A program made the translations under genes and the position numbers. Positions 46,416 through 58,800 of a stretch of DNA of 64,000 nt are shown here, piece after piece. The notes under the pieces are model-generated. The model was not told the origin of the DNA and ran no database searches. It saw nothing but the letters and a program-made list of their open reading frames with translations. Location: positions 148,998,366 to 149,062,365 of the forward strand of contig NC_090023.1 of NCBI RefSeq assembly GCF_037176765.1. Reading direction: 5' to 3'. This DNA comes from Anolis sagrei (lineage: Eukaryota; Chordata; Lepidosauria; Squamata; Anolidae). The first letter of the stretch is position 1, and each line of letters begins with the position of its first letter.

Positions 46416-46844
46416 TGGCAAAAGGTGGTGATCGTCTTCAGAAATGGATCACTTGAACTGTCATGTGATCATCTGCTAACACTCTCTCATTGCAGCGCCT
46501 GGCTGAACTCCAGTTACGTTTTGACATTTGACAGTGAAAAGCAGCTGGGAATTTTGAAATGCATCACTTCTCCTTCTTTCAGGCACACATAACTAATGAA
46601 TTGGGGGGGGGGGGCAATGACAGGGTACTTTACTGACACAGCAGCAAGCCATGCAAAACAAAAAGTGAAATAGGCACATTTCTCCTCTTTTAATCATTTC
46701 ATAGTATTCAGTGCATACATTGGTCTTTTTGGGGTGGGAAGCCAACCTAGTCCAACAGATAGATATGAACAGATGTTTGTTTCAAGTGCCAATCTTGAAT
46801 ATTAGAGCCTGAAAAGGATCAGACTTTACATCAAATGAAACCTA

Positions 46845-47148
46845 TCTATATAAATTAAAATGTAATGTTTATTTGTGGGATTAACAGAAGTCAAAAACCA
46901 CTGGACGAATTGCCGCCAAATTTGGACACCAGACACCTAACAACCCAACACTCAATATGGCCAAATGTGAACACTGGTGGAGTTTGGGGGGAAATAGAAT
47001 CTTGACATTTGGGAGTTGTAGTTGCTGGGATTTACAGTTCATCTACAGTCAAAGAGCATTCTGAACCCCACCAACGATAGAATTGGGCCAAACTTCCCAC
47101 ACAGAACTCCCATGTGGGCCACAGCAATGCATGGCAGGGGACGGCTAG
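46845..47148 (+). mobile_element. Non-autonomous Helitron, first of tandem pair
   Basis: Starts TCTATATAAATTAAAATG after an A; ends CTAG (47145-47148). 3' hairpin GCCAC-agcaatgc-ATGGC just inside. Contains the 'gttgtagttgctgggattta' module shared with 25200 and 33198. Confidence 0.88.
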
Positions 47149-47464
47149 TCTATATAAATAAAAATGTAATGTTCGTTTGTGGGATTAACATAGCTCAAAA
47201 ACCGCTGGAGGAATTGACACCAAATTTGGACACAATACACCTATCAGGCCAACGAGTGACCATCACTCATAAAAACACTGAAAAACATAGCAGAAGAGAC
47301 TTAAAAAGCAACTCCCCCCCCCAAAAAAACCACATTACAATGCATGCACAAAACCATATATATACACATATACACAAATATATACACACACATATATGCA
47401 TATACACACATAAAACACATGTAGACAGACTGGGACACAGCAACGCATGGCAGGAGATGGCTAG
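47149..47464 (+). mobile_element. Non-autonomous Helitron, second of tandem pair
   Basis: Begins TCTATATAAATAAAAATG at the base directly after the first copy's CTAG and ends in CTAG (47461-47464) before a T. Middle differs from the first copy and holds a (CA/TA)-rich stretch at 47355-47420. Confidence 0.88.
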
Positions 47465-48195
47465 TATGTAATAAAATCCATGATCAAGGCATCTTCTTTT
47501 TAAAAAAACACAAATTATTAGTCAATAAAACTAATTTGCAGATTGATGAAGGTTTGGTGAAGCAAAAGGGAATGTATTAGCCTTTCATTCTTGAGCCACG
47601 GCTCCAGCTGAAATCCCTCTCTACCACTCCCCCTCTCCAGTTAGTATTAACTCCACAGAAGAAAATATTCACACATCATAGTCCAATGGGCCACCTACTG
47701 TTGTTTGTGTTCACACTATGCTCTGTTCAGGCATCTAACGGAAGAAGGATATGTGTAGGATTGGCTCAAATGACAGGCAAGTGATTTCATATTTTAAGTT
47801 TGATTAGAAGTGATATAAATATCAGACAGGTGGCCTTCACCCTTGCCCATCCAGTAGAGCAGTGTCTCCTGAATTTTCAGAGCTCGGTTTCAGCTTTAAT
47901 GTCTGGCTTCAGCTGAAAAGATAGAAACACCTTCATTCCAGCTCTGGATCAGTTTATGGCTGCTTTGGTCAGTTCAGTGTGATGGAAATACATGCTTTGG
48001 CAATTAGCTGGAATACGGAGAATAGTCATCTGGATGTGGTTTATAATTCCTCAGGACCTTATTGCACAGAGATGCAAGTAGGAGAACTGTCACCTTGAGT
48101 GGCAGTTCCTATGGCACAATGTTGTGCTATACCCATTGCTAGTCTGCCACCTCCTCACAATAAAGATTTCAGGTATTATTGATGGGCAAAGTTTG
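47465..48195. other. Intergenic stretch, no feature recognised
   Basis: Between the Helitron pair and an antisense LINE tail; nothing recognised. Confidence 0.5.
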
Positions 48196-48490
48196 TCAAT
48201 AATAATAATAATAATAATTTTATTTATTACCTACCTCTCCTTTAGACTTGAAGCAGGGCACAATATAGTTAAAACACGTGACAATACTAAAATACATTCC
48301 ATGAAAGCGCACATTAAAACTTATTTCTACATATATTAAAATACATGGAAGAAAAATTAAAACACAACAAACATAGAATGTCAATTTTAAATGTATAGTT
48401 CAAAAGTGACTGGGTAGGCCTGGGAGAAGAAAAAAGTTTCCAATTGTGTTTTAAATTCCAACAGATGATTTAGCTGTCAGAGCTCTTCCA
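48196..48490 (-). mobile_element. L2/CR1-group 3' region (antisense) with AAT run
   Basis: (AAT)n at 48198-48218, then 'tttatttattacctacctct' and 'gacttgaagcagggcacaat', antisense of the same LINE tail type seen at 55845. Confidence 0.7.
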
Positions 48491-49785
48491 GCAGATCACC
48501 TTATGCAGTGAGTCAGGATACTCATGGTGGCATCCACCATGCTCCCTTGCTGTATTTTTTCCAATCCAGTCAGCACTTCACTGCCTGTGTTATTCAAGGG
48601 CAAATTGCATAATATTAGAAACAGCAGTGGTCAGTCGAATGTGAAGCACCAGTGCCCTCTCCCCTGCCTTTTGGGAACAAGTTATTTCCTATAAGTCAAC
48701 AGAATAGGAGGAAAAGAAAGAAAGTGGCATAGGGTTGGTGTACTATAGGTGATCACCCCTTAGTTCCTGTTAAGCTGCTTGCGAAAGGCAGGGAGAGAAT
48801 TGCCATCAGGGCCCATGGAGGGTATTTTACTCAGAGTTGCTGCTGAGATATGCTTTCACTTCCTACACATGAAATAGTTTCATTGATATTACCCAAACAC
48901 CTCATGAATTCATTTTGTTCCACAAGAAACAGAGCCTCAGGAATGCAAAGTGCTGTGGGGTTTCAACAAGGGCCGGGTAATTGCATGTATGTTTCCTCCA
49001 CTCACTAGATCAAATAGAGTTGCTTCTAGAGAACCAGGGAATTATGAAGGGCTTGACTGCCCAATCAATGCCCAGTCAGTTAATCCAGAAAGATATTTTT
49101 CCTGGACCTTGGTGGCAAATTAGGACCAGGACTTAAATGTCCCTACCCATTAATTGGATCAACAGGTACAGAGACCACCTGGGTCTACTCATTTTACCAT
49201 GTCTTTTGTATACAGTAGGAAATCATTTCTCCCAGGACAGCTCTTGATGTATGCAACTAGCTAGCTTTAATTCACTGGAGTAGCAAGTGAGTGCTCTGAA
49301 TTTTCTTTTCAGACTAAAAAGTGACACAACCATCTTTCCCTTTTGTTTTGTCCCATCCTGAGTCCACACTTAGAACCATGAACTCATTTGCAAACCATCG
49401 ACACTCATCTGAAACTTTTAATATGCTTTGAGAAACAATGGAGGACACCAGGGGGCAGCGCCCAGCGTCATCCCAATAGTTAATTGTGGGCAGCCATCAC
49501 ACCTTGTTTCCTAGCTGTTCCTGGCTTCCACCCATCCTGACCCTGGCTTCTTCAATGAGGATATGGGTCAACCATATCCTCAGGGCTTTCTCTTAGCAAG
49601 CTGACGGGATGGAGCCAAGATGGAGCCCAATGCAGACATGCTGGAAGTAGCCTTGTGTCATGGGCTCTGGTGGACTCCATCCCAGCAGCGTGCTAGGACA
49701 GGGAAAAACCTGTCTGATGACATTGTAAAATCAGTCTGCTTCAGTTTCTTCAGTTCTGCCCACAACCCAATAAGAAGATGCTGGT
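48491..49785. other. Intergenic stretch, no feature recognised
   Basis: Nothing with a gene or element signature. 49400-49640 is GC-richer than its surroundings. Confidence 0.45.
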
Positions 49786-50160
49786 TGTCAAGTTTTTCCG
49801 TCTTTTCTCACGTTGAACTGTGGTGTTGGAAGAAAGTTCTGAGAGTGCCTTGCACCGCCAGAAGATCCAACCAGTCCATACTTCAGGAAATAAAGCCCGG
49901 CTGCTCATTGGAGGGAAGGATATTAGAGGCAAAGATGAAGTACTTTGGCCACAACATGAGAAGACAGGAAAGCTTAGAGAAGACAATGATGCTGGGGAAA
50001 ATGGAAGGAAAAAGGAAGAGGGGCCGACCAAGGGCAAGATGGATGGATGGCATGCTTGAAGTGACTGGATTGACCTTGAAGGAGCTGGTGGTGGTCGACA
50101 ATGAGCTCTGGCGTGGGATGCTCCATGGGGTCGGAAACGACTGAATGAATGAACAACAAG
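49786..50160 (+). mobile_element. BovB/RTE-like LINE 3' end
   Basis: Encodes CWKKVLRVPCTARRSNQSIL, EIKPGCSLEGRILEAKMKYF, GHNMRRQESLEKTMMLGKME and RPRARWMDGM, then an ending gaatgaatgaacaacaag. This motif order is that of BovB/RTE-type elements. Longer and less broken than the copy at 6400. Confidence 0.8.
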
Positions 50161-50533
50161 GGGTAATTTTAATTAGTAGTCTTCCTTAGTTCTGCCAAAT
50201 GATAAATTTCACAGTCCCAACTATCTTATTTCAAGTACGATACTTGTTTTGGTGCTGGCAGTCCTTATCTTTTCATGTGTATATGCATTATAGATCAAAT
50301 GTGCAAACAAACAAAAATAAAGGATTTTGAACCAATAGTTATATGAATCTTTTCCTCCTGTGTCAGAAAAATCAATTTCCTACTTTGCAGAAGCCCAACA
50401 CATACATCTCCTCTGTATGTCCCACGCTTTTGTCAAAATTAGTCAGTCCTTTGTGCATTGTTGCACAAATACATATGCAAAACTGAGTTGCCAGGAGTCT
50501 TTTATTTTAAGGGATGTCCCCTGTTTGAACGTT

Positions 50534-50681
50534 AGGGCCCTTCCACACAGCCATATAACTCAGAATAACAATATCCACAATATCTGCTTTGAACTGGAAT
50601 ATCTGAGTCCACACTACCATACATCCCAGTTCAAAGCAGATAATGTGGGATTTTATTCAGCTGTATGGAAGGGGCATTAGA
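50534..50681. repeat. Palindromic MITE ('gggcccttccacacagcc' family)
   Basis: Ends GGGCCCTTCCACACAGCCAT and inverse (gctgtatggaaggggca), TTA on both sides. Two inverted halves with 'tctgctttgaactgg' and 'ccagttcaaagcaga'. A TTA duplication would fit PIF/Harbinger but rests on this copy only. Confidence 0.8.
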
Positions 50682-50935
50682 AAGCTTTTCCTTTTAAACA
50701 AACTGAATGAGATATCTTGTATTTCGAAATGTAGGCTCTATATAAAAACTGAAATGTGTGCACTGTGTAATGAATGAATATGGATTATAATTATATTTAT
50801 GCACAAATGCATGGCTAGGTTAACTTAAATAAATATCCCAGAACTTCCTGCAGAGAAGTGAAACTGTGGGAAATAGCAGATGCTCTATTTTGGAACGAAT
50901 ACTACTCCCTCTGCTCCTGACTCACCTACCCATAG

Positions 50936-51180
50936 GAGCCCCCGGTGGCGCAATGGGTCGGAAGTTTGGTCAGAAGTTTGAATCTGGGGGGAGTGTAGAT
51001 GAGCTCCTTTTGTCAACTCCAGCTCCTCATGCAGGGACATGAGAGAAGCCTCCCACAAGGATGGTAAAACATCAAAACATCCTGGTGTCTCCTGGATAAC
51101 GTTCTTGCAGACAGCCAATTCTCTCACACCAGAAGCGACTTGCAGTTTCTCAAGTTGCTCCCGACATGGGGGAAAAAAAA
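50936..51180 (+). mobile_element. Sauria SINE, short-bodied type, copy 2
   Basis: Head gagcccccggtggcgcaatg, body 'cagggacatgagagaagcct' and 'ccagaagcgacttgcagttt', A tail at 51172-51180. Part of the tRNA-like head is deleted before the B box. No clear flanking duplication. Confidence 0.88.
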
Positions 51181-52070
51181 CTATAAATGGAGGAGAAAGT
51201 AACTGCACTTCCTCTGCTTTATCACCCTGGAGAAGATGAAACAGCATAAGCCTGGGCCTGTTGTGTGAATATACACACAACAGCCTTTGGCTTTTGGAAT
51301 TAGTAATGGTGGTTTTTCCATATTTCCCATACTTCCAGCCTAAGCCTGTTTTGTGAACAGCAGGTAAGTTAAATCACAGATATACAATCTATGGATAGGA
51401 GCATCATACTGTATTTTAATTTGATATTTACGTAGAACACAAGCTCGCTAATGTACTGTCTGATTGTCAACCCTGCAAAGTCCTTTTGTGCTCTTTTGAA
51501 AAACTAGCAACATTAATGTACACTTGTGTATGTATTACAACGGGCCCTCTTAAATATGAAGTCACTGCACAACAATTCATTGTGTATAGTTCACTATTTT
51601 TATCCAAGTGGTATAAAGTTCCAAAGTATTGTCCTGCGTAATTATTTATTTCTAGAGCAATCTAATTGATTTAGCATTGTACATCAGCCAAATTAAGACA
51701 GAGGCCTTGGACTCAGATTTATAATACAAAAGATACTCATGAGAATGTGAATGTTGGCATCAGCAAGCAGACTGATCAGGCACATGTTGGAACTATCAGC
51801 ACCATCTTTACCTTTTTAATTTAATTTGCTTCATTTTCTATAGCTCATTGAGTTGGCTGCAGTCACCACCATTGTCAGAGTGAAAACTAGAATATTGGTT
51901 GTAGTATTTATTCCTTATTATCTGGGTGCATGACAAGTAACATCTGCTGGAATTTCCTCCAGATATAGAGTAATAACCTTCCGTTTTTTCAATTTGCCAA
52001 CTCTGTATTATACAATGCCTCTTCTTTTCCCACTGTTACTGAGTAAAAGGGATGTCTAATAATTGGAAAG
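51181..52070. other. Intergenic stretch, no feature recognised
   Basis: AT-rich, nothing recognised. Confidence 0.5.
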
Positions 52071-52074
52071 CACT

Positions 52075-52168
52075 GGGGTGTTCTGTGTTTTCTGGCCTCT
52101 ATGGCAGTGTTCTAGCAGCATTTTCTCCTGATGATGTGCCTGCATCTGCAGCTAGCATCTTCAGAAGA
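52075..52168 (-). repeat. Penelope-like end, single degenerate half
   Basis: 'ggggtgttctgtgttttctg' through tctatggcagtgttctag and 'attttctcctgatgatgtgc', then 'ctagcatcttcagaaga', parallels one arm of the foldbacks. The hammerhead-like core is decayed (gatgatgtgc in place of gacgtttcgc). No inverted partner. Confidence 0.7.
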
Positions 52169-53308
52169 TTGGAAAGCATGCTTATTGGAGACCTGCTCCA
52201 AGAGAAAACAGGCAACTACGGCACTGGCTGGAACTGGAAGCTAGGGAAGGATTTAATGTGCCATAATTTCCAACAGATTTCCCAACTGCTGCTGAACAAG
52301 AAACAATTAGGGACCAACTGGGGCTAGGTAAGCCCTGCCTCTGTAGAATAATGACATCTCCTGCCATGTAAAAAGTGGCAGCCTACTTCTGAGAGCATAT
52401 TTATAGAGAATCTGTTGCAAGGCTGGTAAACAGCACCTGAGACAGCTGGGATCATCCCCTGAGACTATATACATACAACTAGCTAGGTAAGTTCTGTAAA
52501 GAAATGTCATCTACATTCTACTTTTGAGAAATGACAGTGCCAAGAGAAATAGGACGACCTGCTTTTGCAGGAGTGATACACACTGGAGGTCCCTTTAAGT
52601 GATGGGACACTGCCAAAAAGGGGCCTTTCAGAGAGGAGGGTCGACCTATTTCCTCTTGGAGAAAATGAAGAAAAGGTAAGACATCTGAAATCTCTTGAGA
52701 TATCATTTGTAGGTCTTGAGTTCTTCACAAGATGCTTGGTAGCCTTTTGGGCATAAGAGTGGCAATGATGTTTTAAGTTTATTAAATTCAAAACTGTGTT
52801 GTTTGAACTGTCATCTTAACAGTTCCATGCTATGAAGTTTCCTTATAAAGTCTAGGCAATGTATTGTTATAAGCTGAAAACAGGTAGGCTGCAGGAATTT
52901 GTCATTACCAATTTTAGAAATTCGTTTGGAAGCAGTATTTAATTTTTTTCTCCATGAATTATTTCTGACATGTTAACAGCAATTGGTAACATGAGATTTT
53001 CTCCTATTACATAGAACTTTTTTAGTTTTAACAATTAAATAAGAAGTGGAGTTAGATCAGGCATGAGCAAACTTTCTAATTTGGGGGCCGCATGGTGGAC
53101 TGGAGTGGGGTGGGCAGGCCAGAAGGGGGTTCTCCTCGAGTCCCCTCCTTACCCTTTCCTCCCCTTCCTCTTGTCTTTCAGAGACAGAAAGTGAAGGAAA
53201 GATAGGAAAAGTTTGGATCCCAAAAATGTTGGTCTTGGTCAGGAGGAGATGGTGGACGGGAGAAAAAAAAGTGTATCCATGAGATCCCGTATTGCCAACT
53301 CCTGATAT

Positions 53309-53685
53309 AGAATCCTAGAGCTGGAAAACACCCTTAAAGGCCATCCAGTCTAATCTCCTGCCATGCAAGAAGGCACAATCAAAGCACCCTTGATAAGACA
53401 GCCTCTGCAGAAAAGCCTCCAGAGAAAGAGACTCCACCACACTCCCAGGCAGCCTATAGCACTCTCCAATAGCTCTTACCCTCAGGGAAGTCCTTTCTAA
53501 TATTTTCAGTCAAATCTCTTTTCCTGCCATTTGAAACCATTTCTCCCTTGTGCCATGGTCTCTAGAGCAGCAGAAAGTCAGTTTTCCCCCTTTCCCTCCT
53601 CAATGGGACAACCTTTCACATCTTGAAATGTGGTTCTCATGTTCCCTCTCTACCTTCTCTTCTTCCAGCTAAACATCCCTCAGGT
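53309..53685 (-). mobile_element. CR1-like LINE 3' end (antisense) inside a hAT
   Basis: 'agaatcctagagctggaaaa', 'ggccatccagtctaatctcc', 'actccaccacactcccagg' and 'cagggaagtcctttctaat' are the antisense CR1 3' region in order. Confidence 0.85.
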
Positions 53686-53960
53686 GGAAAGGAGGAAGGA
53701 AAAAGAGAAGGAAGGAAGGAAGGAAGGAAGGAAGGAAGGAAGGAAGGAAAGGTGAAGGGAGGGAAGAAAGACAAAAAGGAAGGAAGGAAGGAAGGAAGGA
53801 AGGAAGGAAGGAAGGAAGGAAGGAAGGCAGGCAAGAAGGAAGGAGAAAGAGAGGGGGAAGGAGGGAGGAAAGGGAAAAGAAGGAAGGACGAAAGGGTGGA
53901 AGGGAAGGAAGGAGGGGGGAGGGAAGGAAGGAAGAAAGGAGGAAGGAAAGATAGGATGGT
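53686..53960. repeat. Expanded GGAA tetranucleotide tract
   Basis: Long, partly interrupted GGAA/GGAG runs; open frames of over 100 codons on both strands are artefacts of the repeat. Confidence 0.97.
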
Positions 53961-54309
53961 GTGAGAGAGGAGGGCCTGAGAAAAGAGCCCAAGGGGCCAC
54001 ATCTGGCCCCCGGGCCTAGGTTTGCCCATACCTGAGTTAGATGTAAGTAAATACTTTTCATTGACAGTAACACATTTCTATAAACATTTTTATATATTTG
54101 AAGCTTTTAAAAGTCATTCAAAAAATTCCTTTGACTTAAGATGTCATTTTAGTTTGGCTGTTTAGTTTCATGTGCTCTGCAACCAAAACTTCATTACAAA
54201 TTAAGCAAAGAAGTTTCTTCACATCATCATGATTATTGGAAGTAAATCCATATTGCAAAATGATTCAACACGTTTTCTTGGTCTTGTCAATGTATTCCAA
54301 TGTGGTAGT

Positions 54310-54380
54310 GAAATGGAGATGAGCACCACCCCCAGAGTCGGACTTGACTAGAAATAATGTCAGGGGAAAACCTGACATTA
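54310..54380 (+). mobile_element. SINE 3' fragment, long-bodied type
   Basis: 'aaatggagatgagcaccacc' and 'agagtcggacttgactagaa' match the end of the SINE at 35157-35490. Confidence 0.75.
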
Positions 54381-54661
54381 GGCTAATAATTTTCTCTTTG
54401 CCATAAATCTCTCTTACAAGGTTGACCTGCCAATTTCTTGCAAGACAAACAAAAAACAAAATAGAATTTTGCACATATTAATATTGTTTTTGTGACAAAT
54501 GTCTGAAAAAAATGGCACACCCTTAACAGCTTTTGCATATATGTTATTGATCAACATTATTTTTGTGAATATGGCTACCAGCGTGAATTGTGTGTTGTTT
54601 TTAGTAACTGGAACATAAAAAAGAACAACAGTGAATAGTGGAAACTTTCAATGGCTAAATG

Positions 54662-54894
54662 TCATTTTTTCTGACAATCAAGATCTCCCCCGCCTTTTGC
54701 TGAGTTTTTTTCCCTTAACCGAATGTCCAAACTTCTCAGCTGCTTCAAAAATCCACGGTTGGGGAAAATCCATCTATGGCTTTTCACTGTTTGAATTGCT
54801 TCAGCCAAAGGCAAATGATGATATATCATGAGATATGCCAACACCAAAGAAGATGACCTGCTTATCCCAACAGCACAATGTACCAAGAGTTTAG
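54662..54894 (-). CDS. DUSP13A: DUSP13A coding exon 3
   Basis: 233 nt with TGA at 54664-54662; acceptor AG at 54896-54895. Carries [18 protein letters not shown] and the C-terminal helix. Confidence 0.96.
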
Positions 54895-55840
54895 CTGTAA
54901 ATGAAAGAAAAAGATAAGGAAACCTTTGTGTAAACTTTAAATAATAGAAAAGAAAAAAATCTGAGAAAAAATTATTTGACAGTTGTTCTTTCTAAGCTTA
55001 TTCCTTGATGTGCTAATACTGAATAACATTTATTCCCAATCATATCAAAGTTACACTTCCTACACTATACAGTATATATACATTTATAATATCCCAGCAT
55101 AGCCCTGAGATAAATCAGGAGCAAGAAATATTCTAGGGAAGTTAGTATTCAAAATTTCCAATATACATGTAAAAATGACATCACAATTGAAACATTTCCC
55201 CATTATTCCGTTTGGAGTGAATTTTCAGTCCTGAGAAACAATGCAGCTTTTTTTTTGTGTGTGGAAGAGTAGAGTTTTGTGGAAGAGGGAGAAGGGAATG
55301 AAAAAGGGCAAAATGCATGGTAATTATGATTATGTATAATTTTATAACAATAATAAAAAAACATAAAAAGAGAAGGGTTCAACTTAGATATTAGGTGACC
55401 TGGTTTTGTACAGACTAGTAAATCTTAGGACTGTTATTCATGAACAGCAAGGCTCCCTCTTCTGTGAAATAAAGCAACCTGAGTGAAATATGAAAACAAT
55501 TGTGATGTAACATGATGGGTTATGGTTTTGACAGGGGTCTCCAGTACCTTTGTTTATGTTGATAGGAGGCACAGGAGAAATGTATCATGCCAAGTGTTAC
55601 CAGATCGACAGCATCCCACAATCTGAGATTTCAAGACCAACATGTGAGACTGGGTAAGGGAGAGCTATTAGGTTATTATGGGATGGGCTCAGAGTTACAG
55701 AGATGAGGAAGTATGCAGGAAGATGCACCAGTAGTTACCGAGGCAGGACACTAGTTCCACCAGTACTCACATCCCAAAGAACCTTAGCTACTGCATACAA
55801 TACACTGTTACGGGTACTATATGCAAAGAAGGGGGAGGCA

Positions 55841-55889
<49 letters not shown>

Positions 55890-58800
55890 TGCATGTATTA
55901 TCCACCTCTCCCTGTGGCTCAGGGCATGATACAATATAATTGAAACAAGAGATAAAACACTAGTAAAAGATATACAAGAAGACTTTGAATGCAATTTGAA
56001 TGTAATTTTCCTGCTCCTTGGCAGGGGGTTGGACTGGATGACCCATAAGGTCTCTTCCAACTCTATGATTATATGATTCTGTGATTCTAAGACACAGAGA
56101 GTTAAAATACATGTTAAATTCCACTGGAAAAAAAATGCAGATTGTCATTCATAACTTAAAATTGACTAGATGAATACTTGTGGTAGGGAAAAGGAAGTGA
56201 GATGCAAGCATGGCCAGAAAGTTGTGGGGGAAAGACTCAGAAGGGGAGAAACTTACCACCTTATCATAAAGGCCAGGCGAAGCATTCTGCTTCCGGGGAG
56301 GAAAGAGGGAGCAGCGCAGCAAATCTGTTGCCCTGTGCGCAGATCTCACTCGCAATGATTTCCCCATCACATGGCGAAAGCATTGCCCTCGTGGAGAGGT
56401 CCCATGCTGACTCCATTGGAGCCAGCACAACACTGGAATCCTCCCATGTTGCTAGGGAAGCCCTGGTGACACGCTTACCCCGGTTGAAGGTGGAGCTATA
56501 GGTGATGTCATCTGATGGCTGCCATTGGCCTCCATTCCCAAAGAAGGCTCTAAGTGTCATAGGATGCTTATTTTGAGCCTTGTGGTGAAGTCTGAAATTT
56601 CATGTCTTTCCGACTCATATGCAATAAACTGAAGATGGAGATACAGAACAAAGGCCACTTCATGATCTATGCAGCTCCATCATAGGCCACAGGTAGCCAT
56701 CCTGTAAGTGTAAGTACTGCCAGTTCTCTTACATCCATACCATGATACTATGATGGTTCATGTCAGGTTAAAACCAATATATCATAACATCATTCATGAG
56801 TCAAAGTTATTTCCTACCTCCTGGTGTAGCCAAGGCTTTGTGTATAAATTCTGCAGCTGGATAAAAGTATGGACTTATGTCAAAATCAGGCCGGTCATGT
56901 GCTGGTACACCGTGGTATTCAATAGTATCACCGTAAAACCCGTGGGATCCTTTGCAATATATGTTTCCGTGGGCTGCATTCAAGACATGACTAATGCCCA
57001 TTTTCCATAAACCAAACTTGTCATGGGCTATAACACTAAAGAAAAAATAGCAAATACAGAAAAGAAGGAAAGGCAAATGTATACCACTATGAATTAGAGA
57101 GTCAGCATGGTGTAGCGGTCTGAATATTGGACTATGTTTCTGGAGATCAGGGTTTGAATTTCTGCTCTGTCATGAAAACCACTGGGTGGCCTTGGACAAG
57201 TCAGACTCTCCCAGTTCAGAGGATGGCAAAGGCAAACTCCCTTTGAAGAGCTCTCGCCTAGAAAACATTGTAATTGTCTTGTCTTAGGGTCCCCATAAGT
57301 CACAAATGACTTGAAAGCAAAAGTATGACAGTCACCTTAAATGAGATTGCAACATTTTTTTTAAAAAACCAATGTAATGTGTTCTAAAATTTGGAAATCT
57401 TTTATTGTGGACAAGTCCAGCCTGATTGAAAATTCCAGATTATGTTTCTGTACTTTCTGATATTATACAGACTCTCCTTCCACACAGCTGTAAAAAAATC
57501 CACATTGAACTAAATTATATGGTGCTGTGGACTCAGATAATTCATTTGAAAGCAGATATTGTGGAGTATCTGCCTTGATATTCTGGGTTATATGGCTGCA
57601 GGGCCCTGAGTTCAAATAAAGTGACCTAGAGATTCTGAGATTGTACTTGGAGCTGATGAAAAATATTCTGGGATAAACCAAATGCATGTAGATCTCTACA
57701 TTAAAATCAGAAAGCATGGGAAAAAATTGGAGACTTTCTGCTATTTTCAATCTGTCTGGACGTGCCGGTAACAGTAAAACCTAGAATACCATGTTCTGGT
57801 TAGATTGTGAGCTGATCAATACCTAAAGTGGTTTGACTCGAGAATAGAGAGAATATAAGAATCTACAGCATGTAGGAAAGCTTCTAAGCAAAACAGGTAT
57901 TGCTCCAATAATAGAGCATAAGTAAAACCTTGAGTAATGTAGCAGGCCTGCTATGCAGGTTCTCATAGTGGAGCAAGCCTGCTGGGAATTCCCAAGATCA
58001 TAAATTGAATGAAATTGAATAGATAATATTTGTAAAAAATTATTGACCTCACCAGACAGGGTGAAATCAGTGTCTTTGGGTGCTTTCACCCCATCTGGGG
58101 GATGGAGGCTTTCACCCCGTCTGGGGGGATGGAGACTGACACCGGACATCACAGGTCATCATGTGACTTCTGGCATAGGTTCGCCTCCAACCGGGGGTGA
58201 AAGCATCACTGGACACTTTCTCCCCAACAGTTGCCAAGATGGGGCCTCCCCATGAGGGTGACGCTTTCCCCATGTGATGGGGAAAGCATTGTGAGAGGGA
58301 GCTGTGTGCAGGACGACAGATTCGCTCTGCTGCTCCCTCTTTCCTATCTAGAAGTCAGGCAAAGTTGGATGCATTTCCTGGACTTTCTAATAAGTTCGTA
58401 TGTCAATTCAGTGATGCACAAACTTCACAAAGAAGTGGGGGATTTGTTTGTTGACCTGAGAATTTAGATTCCCAGTTGAAAGGGCTTTTTGTTCAGTGTC
58501 CTCTTGCACAGAAAGTATATGAACAGTTTTGCTCCAACAGCCTTGAATCAAATATATATGTCACTAACCTGCTATTTAATGCTCCATATCACCACATAGA
58601 AGTGTTTACTGAAATATAAGTTGATCATTTGTACTTAAGACACAACAAGCTTGATTTTTTTCCTAAATCCCATGTGACTCTTCCCATATATCTGCCCTTA
58701 ATATGTGCACTTGGGGCTTTCTCCTTCCTAGTGTTTGGTAAACCTGCAGGAGTCTCAGGTTATAAAAGCACACACTGAATTTCAGCACATACTGGGTGGC

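Larger units (their letters stand above)
53058..54034. mobile_element. Composite non-autonomous hAT carrying CR1 and GGAA repeats
   Basis: Ends CAGGCATGAGCAAACTT and inverse gtttgcccatacctg with perfect 8-bp duplication AGTTAGAT (53050-53057, 54035-54042). Holds an antisense CR1 3' end at about 53309-53685 and a GGAA tract at 53686-53960. No transposase. Confidence 0.9.

Noticed and set aside
53623-54073. Overlapping open frames of over 100 codons on both strands
   Set aside because: They translate the GGAA tract into Lys/Glu/Gly or Pro/Ser/Phe/Leu repeats.
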